Below are positions 39,597 through 48,785 of a stretch of 64,000 nt of DNA, piece after piece. Position numbers and translations under genes: made by a program. The notes under the pieces were generated by a model, which did not search any database, was not told the origin of the DNA, and saw nothing but the letters and a program-made list of their open reading frames with translations. This stretch comes from Phaeospirillum sp. (lineage in GTDB: Bacteria > Pseudomonadota > Alphaproteobacteria > Rhodospirillales > Magnetospirillaceae). Positions within the stretch are counted from its first letter, which is position 1. Every line of letters begins with the position of its first letter. The stretch covers positions 272,001 through 336,000 of the forward strand of contig JAUSFB010000032.1 in the NCBI GenBank assembly GCA_030651575.1, read 5' to 3'.

Positions 39597-40097
39597 TTGG
39601 CCAACAAGGTAAACAGCAAAAGCAGGACACGGAAGCCGGTTTCGGGTGATTTATCCCCCGCTCCAACCACGGGTCTTGCCCTCGACATGCTTGATGACAT
39701 CGTCGGCTATCGGCTGCGCCGTGCCCAGTTTGTGGTCTATCAAGACTATGTCCGGACTGTCGGATCCCTGGAAATCCGGCCCGCGCAATTTGCCGCCATG
39801 ACCATTATCGGCGCCAATCCCGGCCTCAGCCAAACCACCCTGGCGGGGACCATGGGAATCGACCGCTCCGGCGCGGTCATCCTGATCGACGCGCTTGAGG
39901 ACAAGGGGCTGGCCAGCCGCGTCCCATCGCCGGTGGACCGGCGCACCTACGCCATCGTGCTGACTGAAAAGGGCCAAGCCACCCTGGCGCGCCTCAAGGA
40001 ACTGGTGAGCGAGCACGACCGCCGCGTCACCGCCTGCCTGACCGAGGCCGAACGCGGCCAACTCAGCGCCTTGCTGCTGCGCCTCTATCAGGGCTGA
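39597..40097 (+). CDS. MarR-family regulator of the CoA catabolic cluster
   Basis: A 166-residue winged-helix regulator. TTG start at 39597, four bases after AGGAGG. The wHTH has LRPAQF-type spacing in EIRPAQFAAMTIIGANPGLSQTTLAGTMGIDRSGAVILIDALEDKGL and the wing VPSPVDRRTYAIVLT. Homologues beside hydroxycinnamate genes (CouR, FerR type) sense the aromatic acyl-CoA and repress. Here the gene sits 87 bp upstream of the crotonase, with a palindrome between them. Confidence 0.88.
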   Translation: MANKVNSKSRTRKPVSGDLSPAPTTGLALDMLDDIVGYRLRRAQFVVYQDYVRTVGSLEIRPAQFAAMTIIGANPGLSQTTLAGTMGIDRSGAVILIDALEDKGLASRVPSPVDRRTYAIVLTEKGQATLARLKELVSEHDRRVTACLTEAERGQLSALLLRLYQG

Positions 40098-40123
40098 CCC
40101 GACAGGATTGTGCCTGACCGATA

Positions 40124-40142
40124 TTGTTGTTGCGCACAACAG
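40124..40142 (+). promoter_or_regulatory. Candidate MarR operator 1
   Basis: TTGTTGTTGCGCACAACAG is a near-palindrome between the marR stop and the crotonase start. A sister site sits at 42170 in the divergent promoter region of the same cluster. Recognition by the cluster's MarR protein is inference. Confidence 0.55.
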
Positions 40143-40184
40143 TTTTAACAAATAACATCTCATCGTGATCCGAGGAGGCACGGT

Positions 40185-40964
40185 ATGAGCACGAAGTCCT
40201 ATGCCCTTTTGACCGTCGAGATGCGTGGCGCCGTCGCCGTGGTGGGATTGAACCGCCCCGACAAACGCAACGCCATCAACGACCCCCTGATCGATGAGAT
40301 CTGCGACGTCTTTTCCGCCCCCCCGGCAGGGGCGCGCGTCATCGTCCTGCACGGCCATGGCACCCATTTCTCTGCCGGCCTCGACCTCGCCGAGCATCGC
40401 GACCGCGAGGCCTTCGAGGTGATGCAGCATTCCCAGAAGTGGCACCGCACCTTCCAGTACGTCCAGATGGGCGGCCTGCCGGTTGTGACCGCCTTGAAGG
40501 GCGCCGTGGTCGGTGGTGGCCTGGAACTGGCGACGTCCACCCATGTCCGCGTGGCGGAACCCTCGACCTTTTACGCCCTGCCCGAGGGCAGCCGCGGCAT
40601 TTTTGTTGGTGGCGGCGGCTCGGTCCGCATCGCCCGCATCATCGGCGCCGGCCGCATGGCCGAGATGATGCTGACCGGTCATGCCTATAATGCCCAGGAG
40701 GGTCAGGCCATGGGCCTGTCCCATCACCTGGTCGGCGAGGGCGAGGCGCTGCCCAAGGCGCTGGAACTGGCCGAACGCATCGCCAGCAACGCGCCGCTAT
40801 CCAATTACGCCGTCATCAATGCCCTGCCCCGTATCGCGGACATGGCCCAAAATGACGGACTGTTCGCCGAATCCCTGATGGCCGCCATGACCCAGACCAG
40901 CACCGAGGCCCGCGACCGCATGCGCGCCTTCCTGGAGGGCAAGGCCCCCAAGGCCGGAGCCTGA
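40185..40964 (+). CDS. Enoyl-CoA hydratase/isomerase (crotonase) family protein
   Basis: A 259-residue crotonase. It has the oxyanion-hole regions THFSAGLDLAE and GAVVGGGLELATSTHVRVAE and two glutamates in the positions of the hydratase acid-base pair (GGGLE and LPEGS). It could hydrate an enoyl-CoA or cleave a hydroxycinnamoyl-CoA; the neighbouring dehydrogenase and thiolase favour hydration in a beta-oxidation route. It is followed by a strong terminator. Confidence 0.9.
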   Translation: MSTKSYALLTVEMRGAVAVVGLNRPDKRNAINDPLIDEICDVFSAPPAGARVIVLHGHGTHFSAGLDLAEHRDREAFEVMQHSQKWHRTFQYVQMGGLPVVTALKGAVVGGGLELATSTHVRVAEPSTFYALPEGSRGIFVGGGGSVRIARIIGAGRMAEMMLTGHAYNAQEGQAMGLSHHLVGEGEALPKALELAERIASNAPLSNYAVINALPRIADMAQNDGLFAESLMAAMTQTSTEARDRMRAFLEGKAPKAGA

Positions 40965-40996
40965 CCCGACGCAATCATCCTCCCGGATGATGTACT

Positions 40997-41033
40997 GGAG
41001 GCCCGAGAGTTTCGACTCCGGGCCTCCTTTTTT
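40997..41033 (+). terminator. Intrinsic terminator after the crotonase
   Basis: GGAGGCCCG...CGGGCCTCC stem followed by six T (41028-41033) on the plus strand, 30 bases after the crotonase stop, separating it from convergent gene 41040. Confidence 0.8.
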
Positions 41034-41039
41034 ATCGGA

Positions 41040-42125
41040 TCAACCGAACAGGGTATCGAGGCTTCCAGGCAGGGGACGGTCCTGGAAGTGACGCGCCACC
41101 AGACGTTCGGTCCCGACGCGGCCCAGGGCGCGGGCTCCTCCGCAGGGCTGCCAGTTCCACTGCAAGCCGATCCGGGCGCCCAGATCGAAATCCTCCGGCG
41201 TGGCCACATCCTCGTCCAGCGCCTCCAGCACGGCGGTCAGGACCGCGCCCTGCAAACGCTCGACAATCGTCTTGGCCGTCACCGGATCGACCGAGGCCGG
41301 CAGAGCGGCATTCCATAACGCTCCCGACTCGCCGATGCTCACCAGGGAGGTCGCCGGCTGATAGAACTGTCCCATTTGGGCCAGGGTGCGGCAGGCATGC
41401 AGCGCGATGACCGGCTTGGAGATGTCCATCAGCTTGAACGGCCCGATAGCGGTGCCGAAACCGGTGGTGATGGCCAGATCGATCTCGCCGGGGTTCATGC
41501 CCTCGTCCACCAGCCGCACCGCCTCGTTGAGATAGGGCACGAAGAAGCGGTTGACCGCGAAGCCGAACGCATCGCGGCAGCGAATCGCCTGCTTGCCGGT
41601 CGCCTTGGCGAAAATCGCGGCGGCATTCATCGCCGCATCCGAGGTTGCCGCGCCGCGCACGATCTCCAGCAATGGATTGACCGCGGCCGGAAAGAAATAG
41701 TGCAGCCCCAAAAACCGCTCGGAATGACTTACCGCAGCCGCCAGATCGTCGACCTTGAGCGAGCTGGTGTTGGTGGCGATCAAGGCGTCCGACGTCAGCA
41801 GAGCGGACAGGGTACGGAACAGCCCGGCCTTGGCCTCGGCATTCTCGACGATCGCTTCGATCACCAGACCACAGGGCGCCAGTCCGGCGATGTCAACCGA
41901 TGGCGTCAACCGCCCCAGGGTGGCCTCGGCCTCGGCCTCGGTCAGGCGGCCCTTCTCGACCGCACGGCCAAGGGAGCCCTTGATCTGGCCCATGGCGCGG
42001 TCGAGCACGGCGGCGTCGCGGTCGTTCAGGATGACCTGAAATCCACTGGTCGCAGCCCCTTGCGCGATGGCGGCCCCCATGGTCCCGGCCCCCACCAGCC
42101 CAATCTTCGTATCAAGATTCATCAT
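41040..42125 (-). CDS. 3-hydroxyacyl-CoA dehydrogenase
   Basis: NAD-dependent beta-oxidation enzyme, 361 residues. Rossmann motif GLVGAGTMGAAIA, then LIATNTSSLKVDDLA and the catalytic region LGLHYFFPAAVNPLLEIV, where the usual HFFNP is replaced by HYFFP with a later NP. This variant recalls dehydrogenases acting on bulky aromatic acyl-CoAs. A second 3HCDH C-terminal half is present. It diverges from the transporter genes across a 176-bp region with a palindrome. Confidence 0.9.
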   Translation of the reverse strand: MMNLDTKIGLVGAGTMGAAIAQGAATSGFQVILNDRDAAVLDRAMGQIKGSLGRAVEKGRLTEAEAEATLGRLTPSVDIAGLAPCGLVIEAIVENAEAKAGLFRTLSALLTSDALIATNTSSLKVDDLAAAVSHSERFLGLHYFFPAAVNPLLEIVRGAATSDAAMNAAAIFAKATGKQAIRCRDAFGFAVNRFFVPYLNEAVRLVDEGMNPGEIDLAITTGFGTAIGPFKLMDISKPVIALHACRTLAQMGQFYQPATSLVSIGESGALWNAALPASVDPVTAKTIVERLQGAVLTAVLEALDEDVATPEDFDLGARIGLQWNWQPCGGARALGRVGTERLVARHFQDRPLPGSLDTLFG

Positions 42126-42169
42126 GACTCTCCCGGCGGAATTCCTACGTCTGGAACATCATGCTATTT

Positions 42170-42188
42170 TTGTTGTTGTGCGCAACAG
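42170..42188 (+). promoter_or_regulatory. Candidate MarR operator 2
   Basis: TTGTTGTTGTGCGCAACAG lies in the divergent region between the 3-hydroxyacyl-CoA dehydrogenase and the binding-protein gene, and matches site 1 at 17 of 19 positions. It is placed to control both directions. Confidence 0.55.
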
Positions 42189-42301
42189 TTTTTATCGGCA
42201 ACAATGCCCCTTGACGAACGGGCTCTGCCAGATCAGGATCATGATCAATAAGTTGCCAAAGAGCGACACCAGAGGCTTTCGATCCGAGAAAGGGACGTCC
42301 A

Positions 42302-43555
42302 ATGTCTGACAACACTATGAATCCGTCTGCATCCAAGGGCATTTCCCGGCGCCAATTCACGGCCGCCGCCGCGACAGGCGCCTTGATCTCCTCCGCCGGC
42401 CTGCCGTTTCGTTCGGCCCGCGCCGCGACTCCGCTGAAGCTTGGCGTCTTGCTGCCGCGCTCCGGCCATCTGGCGCTGATCGGCCAAGCCTGCCAGCGCG
42501 GCGCCGAAATCGGCCTGCCCATGCTGCGCGATATGGGCTATGCGGTCGAGCTGATGAACGCCGATACCGAGTCGAATCCGGATTCCGGCCGCACCCAGGC
42601 GGAAAAACTGATCCGCGAAGGCGCTCAGATGCTGATGGGCTGCTTCGACTCCGCCACCACCCTGGCGGTTGCCGGCGTCGCCGAGCAGAAGGGCATCCCC
42701 TTCGTGGTCAATATCGGCGCCGAGCCCAAGATCACCGAACAGGGCTTCAAATACGTTTTCCGCAATTTCCCCAGCGCCCCCATGTTGGGCAAGGGCGGAT
42801 TGCTGCTCTACAAGGATATGTTCGCCGCCGCCGGAGTCTCCCCCAAGACCGCCGTGCTGCTGCACGTCAACGACAGCTTCGGCATGGGCATGCTGGGCGG
42901 TATCAACGCCCTGATGCCCAAGCTGGACATGCCCTTCACCATCGTCGAGACCATCGCCTACGACCCCAAGGCCCGCGATCTGTCCATCGAGGTGGCCAAG
43001 GCCAAGGCGGCTAAGGCCGATTTCGTCATGACCGTGACCCGGCTCAACGACGCCATCATGCTGGTGCGCGAAATGGTCAAGCAGCAGGTCGAGACCATGG
43101 GCATCACCTCGCCCGGTTCACCCGGCATGTACGACAAGCAGTTCTTCAAGGCTCTGGGCAAGTATGCGGAATTCTGCTCGGTCAACATCCCGTGGTTCGA
43201 CCCCAAGCAGGAGATGGCCCAAGTTCTCAGCAAGACCTTTGAAAAAGCGTTCCCCGAGGAAAGCTGCGACCTCAACGTCGGCTTCACCTTCGAGGCCGTG
43301 CTGATCGCCGCCGACGCCCACAAGCGGGCCGGCAGCAGCGATCCGCAGGCGCTGACCGAGGCCCTTCGCGCCACCAACATCGCCAAGCGCGTCATGCTGG
43401 GCGGAGCGATCAAGTTCGAAGCCAACGGCCAGAACATGAATCTGCGCTCGGCGGTAGTCCAGAACCTGAACGGTCGGCCGACGGTGGTGCTGCCCTCTGA
43501 ATCGGCCGAGGCGAAGCTGGTCTTCCCGATGCCGCCCTTCAAGGGCCGTACCTGA
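42302..43555 (+). CDS. LIV-type ABC substrate-binding protein (Tat-exported), system 2
   Basis: A 417-residue binding protein of the leucine/aromatic-acid type. The N-terminus has a Tat signal, ISRRQFTAAAATGALISSAG, ending ARA. The mature domain starts PLKLGVLLPRSGHLALIGQACQRGAEIG. In this catabolic context an aromatic or branched acid ligand (hydroxycinnamate-like) is more likely than leucine. Its ribosome site and start are complementary to the candidate sRNA at 8717. First gene of a five-gene transporter set. Confidence 0.92.
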   Translation: MSDNTMNPSASKGISRRQFTAAAATGALISSAGLPFRSARAATPLKLGVLLPRSGHLALIGQACQRGAEIGLPMLRDMGYAVELMNADTESNPDSGRTQAEKLIREGAQMLMGCFDSATTLAVAGVAEQKGIPFVVNIGAEPKITEQGFKYVFRNFPSAPMLGKGGLLLYKDMFAAAGVSPKTAVLLHVNDSFGMGMLGGINALMPKLDMPFTIVETIAYDPKARDLSIEVAKAKAAKADFVMTVTRLNDAIMLVREMVKQQVETMGITSPGSPGMYDKQFFKALGKYAEFCSVNIPWFDPKQEMAQVLSKTFEKAFPEESCDLNVGFTFEAVLIAADAHKRAGSSDPQALTEALRATNIAKRVMLGGAIKFEANGQNMNLRSAVVQNLNGRPTVVLPSESAEAKLVFPMPPFKGRT

Positions 43556-43586
43556 CGCTTTCCCCATAGCTGGCCGAGGGTCCGAG

Positions 43587-44456
43587 ATGGACGCGACATT
43601 CTTCTTGAACGTGACCAGTGGCGGTCTGCTGACCGGTCTGGTCTACGGCCTGATGGCGCTTGGGCTGTCGGTCATCTTCGGCGTCATGCGCGTGGTCAAT
43701 TTTGCCCATGGCGACATGATGGTGGTGGCTATGTACGCCGCCTTCCTGCTGTTCACCAAACTGGGCATCGAACCGGTCCCCGCGCTGCCTCTGGTGGCCG
43801 GTGGCCTGTTCGTGTTCGGGTACCTCCTACAGCGGTTTCTCATCAACCGCTTCCTGGGGGTCACCGAGCACATCCAGTTCCTGCTGTTGCTGTCGATCGC
43901 CATGATCATCACCAACGGACTGCTGATGGTGTTCGGCCCCGACGCCCGTAATATCCAGCTGGACGCCAGCTTCGAGAGCTACTCCATCGGCCCGTTGGTG
44001 CTGGACAAGGTCCGCGTCATCGCCGCCATCACCGCTGGCGGAGTAGCGGCCTTGCTGTGGGCCTTCTTCCGCTACACCACGACGGGAACCGCCATCCGCG
44101 CCTGCGCCGACAATCCGGTGGGCGCGCGGGTGGTGGGGCTCGACGTGGAGAAACTCTATGCCGTCACCTTCGGCATCGGCGCCGCCTGCGTCGGGGCCGC
44201 CGGTTGCCTGCTGCTGCTGCTGATGGATGTGCATCCGCATCTGTCGTCGGACTATACCCTGCTGGGCTTCATCATCGTCATTCTGGGTGGCCTCGGCAGC
44301 CTGGGCGGCGCGCTTTTGGGCGGCATCCTGGTGGGATTGTCCGAGGCCCTGTCCGGGGTGCTGATCGCTCCCAGCCTGAAAAGCATGTTCAGCTTCGGCC
44401 TGCTGATCCTGGTCTTGCTGCTGCGGCCGCACGGCATCTTGGGGAAAAAGCCATGA
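43587..44456 (+). CDS. LIV-type ABC permease LivH, system 2
   Basis: Permease, 289 residues, eight helices. Family signature GGLLTGLVYGLMALGLSVIFGVMRVVNFAHGD and coupling loop TGTAIRACADNPVGARVVGLDVEK. The ATG start lies 31 bp after the binding-protein stop; the 3' end overlaps livM by ATGA. Confidence 0.94.
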   Translation: MDATFFLNVTSGGLLTGLVYGLMALGLSVIFGVMRVVNFAHGDMMVVAMYAAFLLFTKLGIEPVPALPLVAGGLFVFGYLLQRFLINRFLGVTEHIQFLLLLSIAMIITNGLLMVFGPDARNIQLDASFESYSIGPLVLDKVRVIAAITAGGVAALLWAFFRYTTTGTAIRACADNPVGARVVGLDVEKLYAVTFGIGAACVGAAGCLLLLLMDVHPHLSSDYTLLGFIIVILGGLGSLGGALLGGILVGLSEALSGVLIAPSLKSMFSFGLLILVLLLRPHGILGKKP

Positions 44457-45439
44457 GCGCCCTTCTGTCCGACCGCCGGGCGGTCTTGCTGCTGGGCCTG
44501 CTGGCGGTGCTGGTCGTGGCTCCGCTGGGAGCCGGCGACTACCTCCTGTCGATCCTGATCACCATCTTGCTCCAGGCTTATCTGGGCATGGCGTGGAACG
44601 TGATGATGGGCTTCGCCGGCCAGTTCTCGCTGGGTCACGCGCTTTATGTCGGCCTCGGCGCCTATGCCGGCGGCGCTCTGTTCGTGCATTTCGGAACTCC
44701 ACCCCTGATCGGGGCCATGGCCGGCATGCTGGTATCCGCCGTGGCCGGAACGATCATCGGAGCGTTGGGCTTTCGCTTCAAGGTGATGGGGGTCTATTTC
44801 GCCCTGCTGACCATCGCCTTCGCCGAGTTCGTCCGCGTCCTGTTCGATCACTGGGGCTGGGTGGGGGCGTCTTCCGGCCTGTTCCTGCCGGTCAGCAACC
44901 GCGCCACCGACGATATCTGGATGCTGCGGGGCTCGGCGACCATGTTCTACTACGTGATCCTGGGCATGGCGGCGCTGGGCTTCGCCTTCTCGCGCTCGCT
45001 GCTGCGCCGCCGCATCGGCTATTACTGGCAGGCCATCCGCGAGGACCAGGAGGCCGCCGACGCCTTGGGCATCGACGTTTTCCGTCTCAAGATGATCGCG
45101 GTGGTGATCTCGGCCTCCATGACCAGCCTGGGCGGCCTGTTCATCGCCTTTTACAACAACAACCTCTATCCCGAGAGCATCTTCTCCATGCACCGCTCCA
45201 TCGAGCTGATGCTGGGGACCATCATCGGCGGAATCGGAACCCTGTTCGGCCCGATCCTGGGCGCGGTGGTGCTGACCGCGCTGGGTGAGATTCTGACCAT
45301 CGCCGGCAACGCCATCGGCATCGACGGCATCAAACAGATCGCCTATGGCGTCTGCCTGATGGCAATCCTGATCCTGAAGCCCGGCGGTTTGTGGCCATGG
45401 CTACGTCAGCGCTTTGGCCTTGAGGGAGGCGCACGATGA
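44453..45439 (+). CDS. LIV-type ABC permease LivM, system 2
   Basis: Second permease, 328 residues, without the long N-terminal extension of the system-1 LivM. The core has TILLQAYLGMAWNVMMGFAGQFSLGHALYVGLGAY and the coupling region GYYWQAIREDQEAADALGID. The ATG at 44453 overlaps livH; an ORF extension to 44057 is a shadow. Confidence 0.94.
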   Translation: MSALLSDRRAVLLLGLLAVLVVAPLGAGDYLLSILITILLQAYLGMAWNVMMGFAGQFSLGHALYVGLGAYAGGALFVHFGTPPLIGAMAGMLVSAVAGTIIGALGFRFKVMGVYFALLTIAFAEFVRVLFDHWGWVGASSGLFLPVSNRATDDIWMLRGSATMFYYVILGMAALGFAFSRSLLRRRIGYYWQAIREDQEAADALGIDVFRLKMIAVVISASMTSLGGLFIAFYNNNLYPESIFSMHRSIELMLGTIIGGIGTLFGPILGAVVLTALGEILTIAGNAIGIDGIKQIAYGVCLMAILILKPGGLWPWLRQRFGLEGGAR

Positions 45440-46181
45440 CCGCCGCCAAGGGAAACAGCCCCCTGCTATCGGTCGAGAATGTCGGCAAGAGCTTTCGGGG
45501 ACTGCGCGCCGTCAACGCCGTCACCTTCCAGGTTCCGCGCGGCGATATCGTCGCCCTGATCGGTCCCAACGGCGCTGGCAAGACCACCACCTTCAACCTG
45601 ATCGCCGGAGCCTTGCCGCCCAGCGAGGGGCGGATCGTGCTGGACGGCGCCGACATCACCGGGCTGGATCAGGCCCGCATCTGCCGGGCCGGCATCGGCC
45701 GCACCTTCCAGATCGTCAAGCCGTTCGCCGGCCTGACCGTCGAGGAAAACGTCATGGTCGGCGCGCTGCGCCACGATGGCGGCGATGTGGAAAAGGCCCG
45801 CGTCGAGGCCAACAAGATCTTGCGGCTGCTGGAATTGGGCGACAAGGCCTCTCATCCAGCCCAGTCGCTGACCCTGCCCGACCGCAAGCGGCTGGAAGTG
45901 GCGCGCGCCCTGGCGACACGACCGAAGCTGCTGCTGCTGGACGAGGTGATGGCGGGTCTAAGGCCGGTGGAGTGTGACCGCATGGTGGCGATCCTGACCG
46001 GCCTCAACAAGGAAACCGGCCTGACCATCTTGCTGATCGAACACGTCATGCGCGCCGTGATGGCGCTGTCCGACCATGTGGTGGTGCTGCATCACGGCGA
46101 GAAGATCGCCGAGGGCACGCCGGCCGAGGTCACCAGCCACCCCAAAGTGTTGGAATGCTATCTGGGCGAGGAGCACGAGTG

Positions 46182-46182
<1 letters not shown>
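45436..46182 (+). CDS. LIV-type ABC ATPase LivG, system 2
   Basis: ATPase, 248 residues. Walker [11 protein letters not shown]-loop [10 protein letters not shown], Walker [12 protein letters not shown] and switch His LIEHVMRA. The signature motif is [15 protein letters not shown], unlike the usual [15 protein letters not shown]; the Ser-Gly pair is replaced by Leu-Pro-Asp. This is characteristic of some aromatic-acid transporter subfamilies but worth noting. Overlaps livM and livF. Confidence 0.93.
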
Positions 46183-46886
<704 letters not shown>

Positions 46887-46927
46887 AGAACCAAATCGAC
46901 CGGCAACGACCGGAGTGGGAGGACGTC

Positions 46928-48769
46928 ATGAATAGCACTGCCTGGGGACCGATCAACTTCGCTCCGGCTCGGGTCTCGGTCGAGGAATTGCCCGGCGGCG
47001 GCATGATCCTGCGCTCTCCCGACAGCCTGAAGCCATTCTCTCGCTGCCTCGGCGACCTACTGCACCACTGGGCGGACCGCACCCCCGACGCCATCTTTCT
47101 GGCCCAACGCGATGCCGAAGGCGGCTGGCGCAAGGTCACCTGGGCCGAGGCGCTGAAGGCGGTCGAAGCCATCGCCCAGTCATTGCTGGATCGCGGCCTG
47201 AACAAGAACCGGCCGGTCATGATCCTGTCGGATAACAGCATCGATCACGCCTTGCTGGCCCAGGGCGCCATGTATGCAGGAATTCCGGTGTCGCCGATCT
47301 CGCCGGCCTATTCCCTGGTCTCCAAGGACTTCTCCAAGCTCAAATACATCGCCGATCTGCTAAAGCCGGGCTTGGTCTACGCCGCCGACGGCGCCCGCTT
47401 CGCCGATGCCCTGGTGATTCCGGAACTGGCCCGCGTCGAAGTGGTGACCAGCACCAATCCGCCGGCCGGATCGGCCAGTTTCGCGTCGCTGCTGACCGCC
47501 ACTCCCGGTATCGAGGTCGAGACGGCCTTTGCCTCGGTCCGCCCCAGCACGGTTGCCAAGATTCTGTTCACCTCGGGCTCCACCGCCCTGCCCAAGGGGG
47601 TGATCAACACCCAGCGGATGATCTGCTCGAACCAGCAGGCGATCCGCCAGTGCTGGCCGTTCCTGGCCGACTCCGCGCCGGTGCTGGTGGACTGGCTGCC
47701 GTGGAATCATACCTTTGGCGGCAATCATAACTTCAACATCGTGATGCGCCACGGCGGCACCTTGTATATCGACGAGGGCAAGCCGGTCCCCGGCCTGATC
47801 GAAAAAACGGTGGCCAATCTGCGCGAAATCTCGCCGACGCTGTATTTCAACGTTCCGCGCGGTTTTGACATGCTGATTCCGCTGTTGGAAAACGACGAGG
47901 CGCTGCGTGTTTCGTTCTTCCGCGATCTGAAGCTGATGTTCTATGCCGGCGCGGCCCTGCCCCAGACGCTGTGGGACAAGCTGGAAAATCTGTCGATCAG
48001 GACCGTCGGCCACAAGGTGCGGCTGGTGTCGTCCTGGGGCTCGACCGAGACCTCGCCCATGATCACCACGGTGCATTTCGATATCGAGCGCGCCGGCAAT
48101 ATCGGACTGCCGGCTCCCGGCTGCGAAGTGAAGATGATCCCCAATGGCGGCAAGATGGAGATGCGGGTTCGCGGAACCAACATCACGCCGGGCTATTACA
48201 AACGCGACGACCTGACCCAGGCCGCCTTCGACGAGGATGGTTTTTATATCATCGGCGATGCCGGCAAGCTGGCCGACCCCGATGACCCGGCCAAGGGCAT
48301 CGTGTTCGATGGCCGGGTTGCCGAGGACTTCAAGCTGATGTCGGGAACCTGGGTGCCGGTGGGAGCCCTGCGGCTCGACATCATCGACGCCGCCTCTCCC
48401 ATCATTCAAGACGCGGTCATCACCGGCCATGACCGCGAAGAGGTCGGCGTGCTTGGCTTCGCCAGCCAGCCCGGTTGCCTCAAACTGTGCCCAGACGCCG
48501 CCCCCGATACTCCGCTGAAGGACCTGATCGCCCGGCCGGAAGTGCGCGATCATCTGGCCAAGGCATTGAAATCACTGGCTGCCCAGGGCAAGGGTAGTTC
48601 CCACCGGGTCGCTCGGGCGCTGCTGATGGATGAACCACCCTCCATCGACGCCAACGAGATCACCGACAAGGGCTATATCAACCAGCGCGCCGTACTGACC
48701 TGCCGGGCCGATCTGGTGGAACGCCTCTACGCCGAGAGCGACACCCCTGAGATCGTCCGCCTCGCATAA
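46928..48769 (+). CDS. Feruloyl-CoA synthetase-like AMP-dependent acyl-CoA ligase
   Basis: ANL-superfamily ligase of 613 residues that activates a carboxylic acid as acyl-AMP and then acyl-CoA. The P-loop is LFTSGSTALPKGV, with Ala where most ligases have Gly, a feature I associate with feruloyl-CoA synthetases; SSWGSTETSP and the ADP-binding GDAGKLADPDDPAKGI follow. The C-terminal hinge and lysine region are shorter than in fatty-acid ligases. Together with its neighbours it defines the cluster's entry step. Substrate is inferred. Confidence 0.85.
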   Translation: MNSTAWGPINFAPARVSVEELPGGGMILRSPDSLKPFSRCLGDLLHHWADRTPDAIFLAQRDAEGGWRKVTWAEALKAVEAIAQSLLDRGLNKNRPVMILSDNSIDHALLAQGAMYAGIPVSPISPAYSLVSKDFSKLKYIADLLKPGLVYAADGARFADALVIPELARVEVVTSTNPPAGSASFASLLTATPGIEVETAFASVRPSTVAKILFTSGSTALPKGVINTQRMICSNQQAIRQCWPFLADSAPVLVDWLPWNHTFGGNHNFNIVMRHGGTLYIDEGKPVPGLIEKTVANLREISPTLYFNVPRGFDMLIPLLENDEALRVSFFRDLKLMFYAGAALPQTLWDKLENLSIRTVGHKVRLVSSWGSTETSPMITTVHFDIERAGNIGLPAPGCEVKMIPNGGKMEMRVRGTNITPGYYKRDDLTQAAFDEDGFYIIGDAGKLADPDDPAKGIVFDGRVAEDFKLMSGTWVPVGALRLDIIDAASPIIQDAVITGHDREEVGVLGFASQPGCLKLCPDAAPDTPLKDLIARPEVRDHLAKALKSLAAQGKGSSHRVARALLMDEPPSIDANEITDKGYINQRAVLTCRADLVERLYAESDTPEIVRLA

Positions 48770-48785
48770 CTCAAGGAAGACTTCC

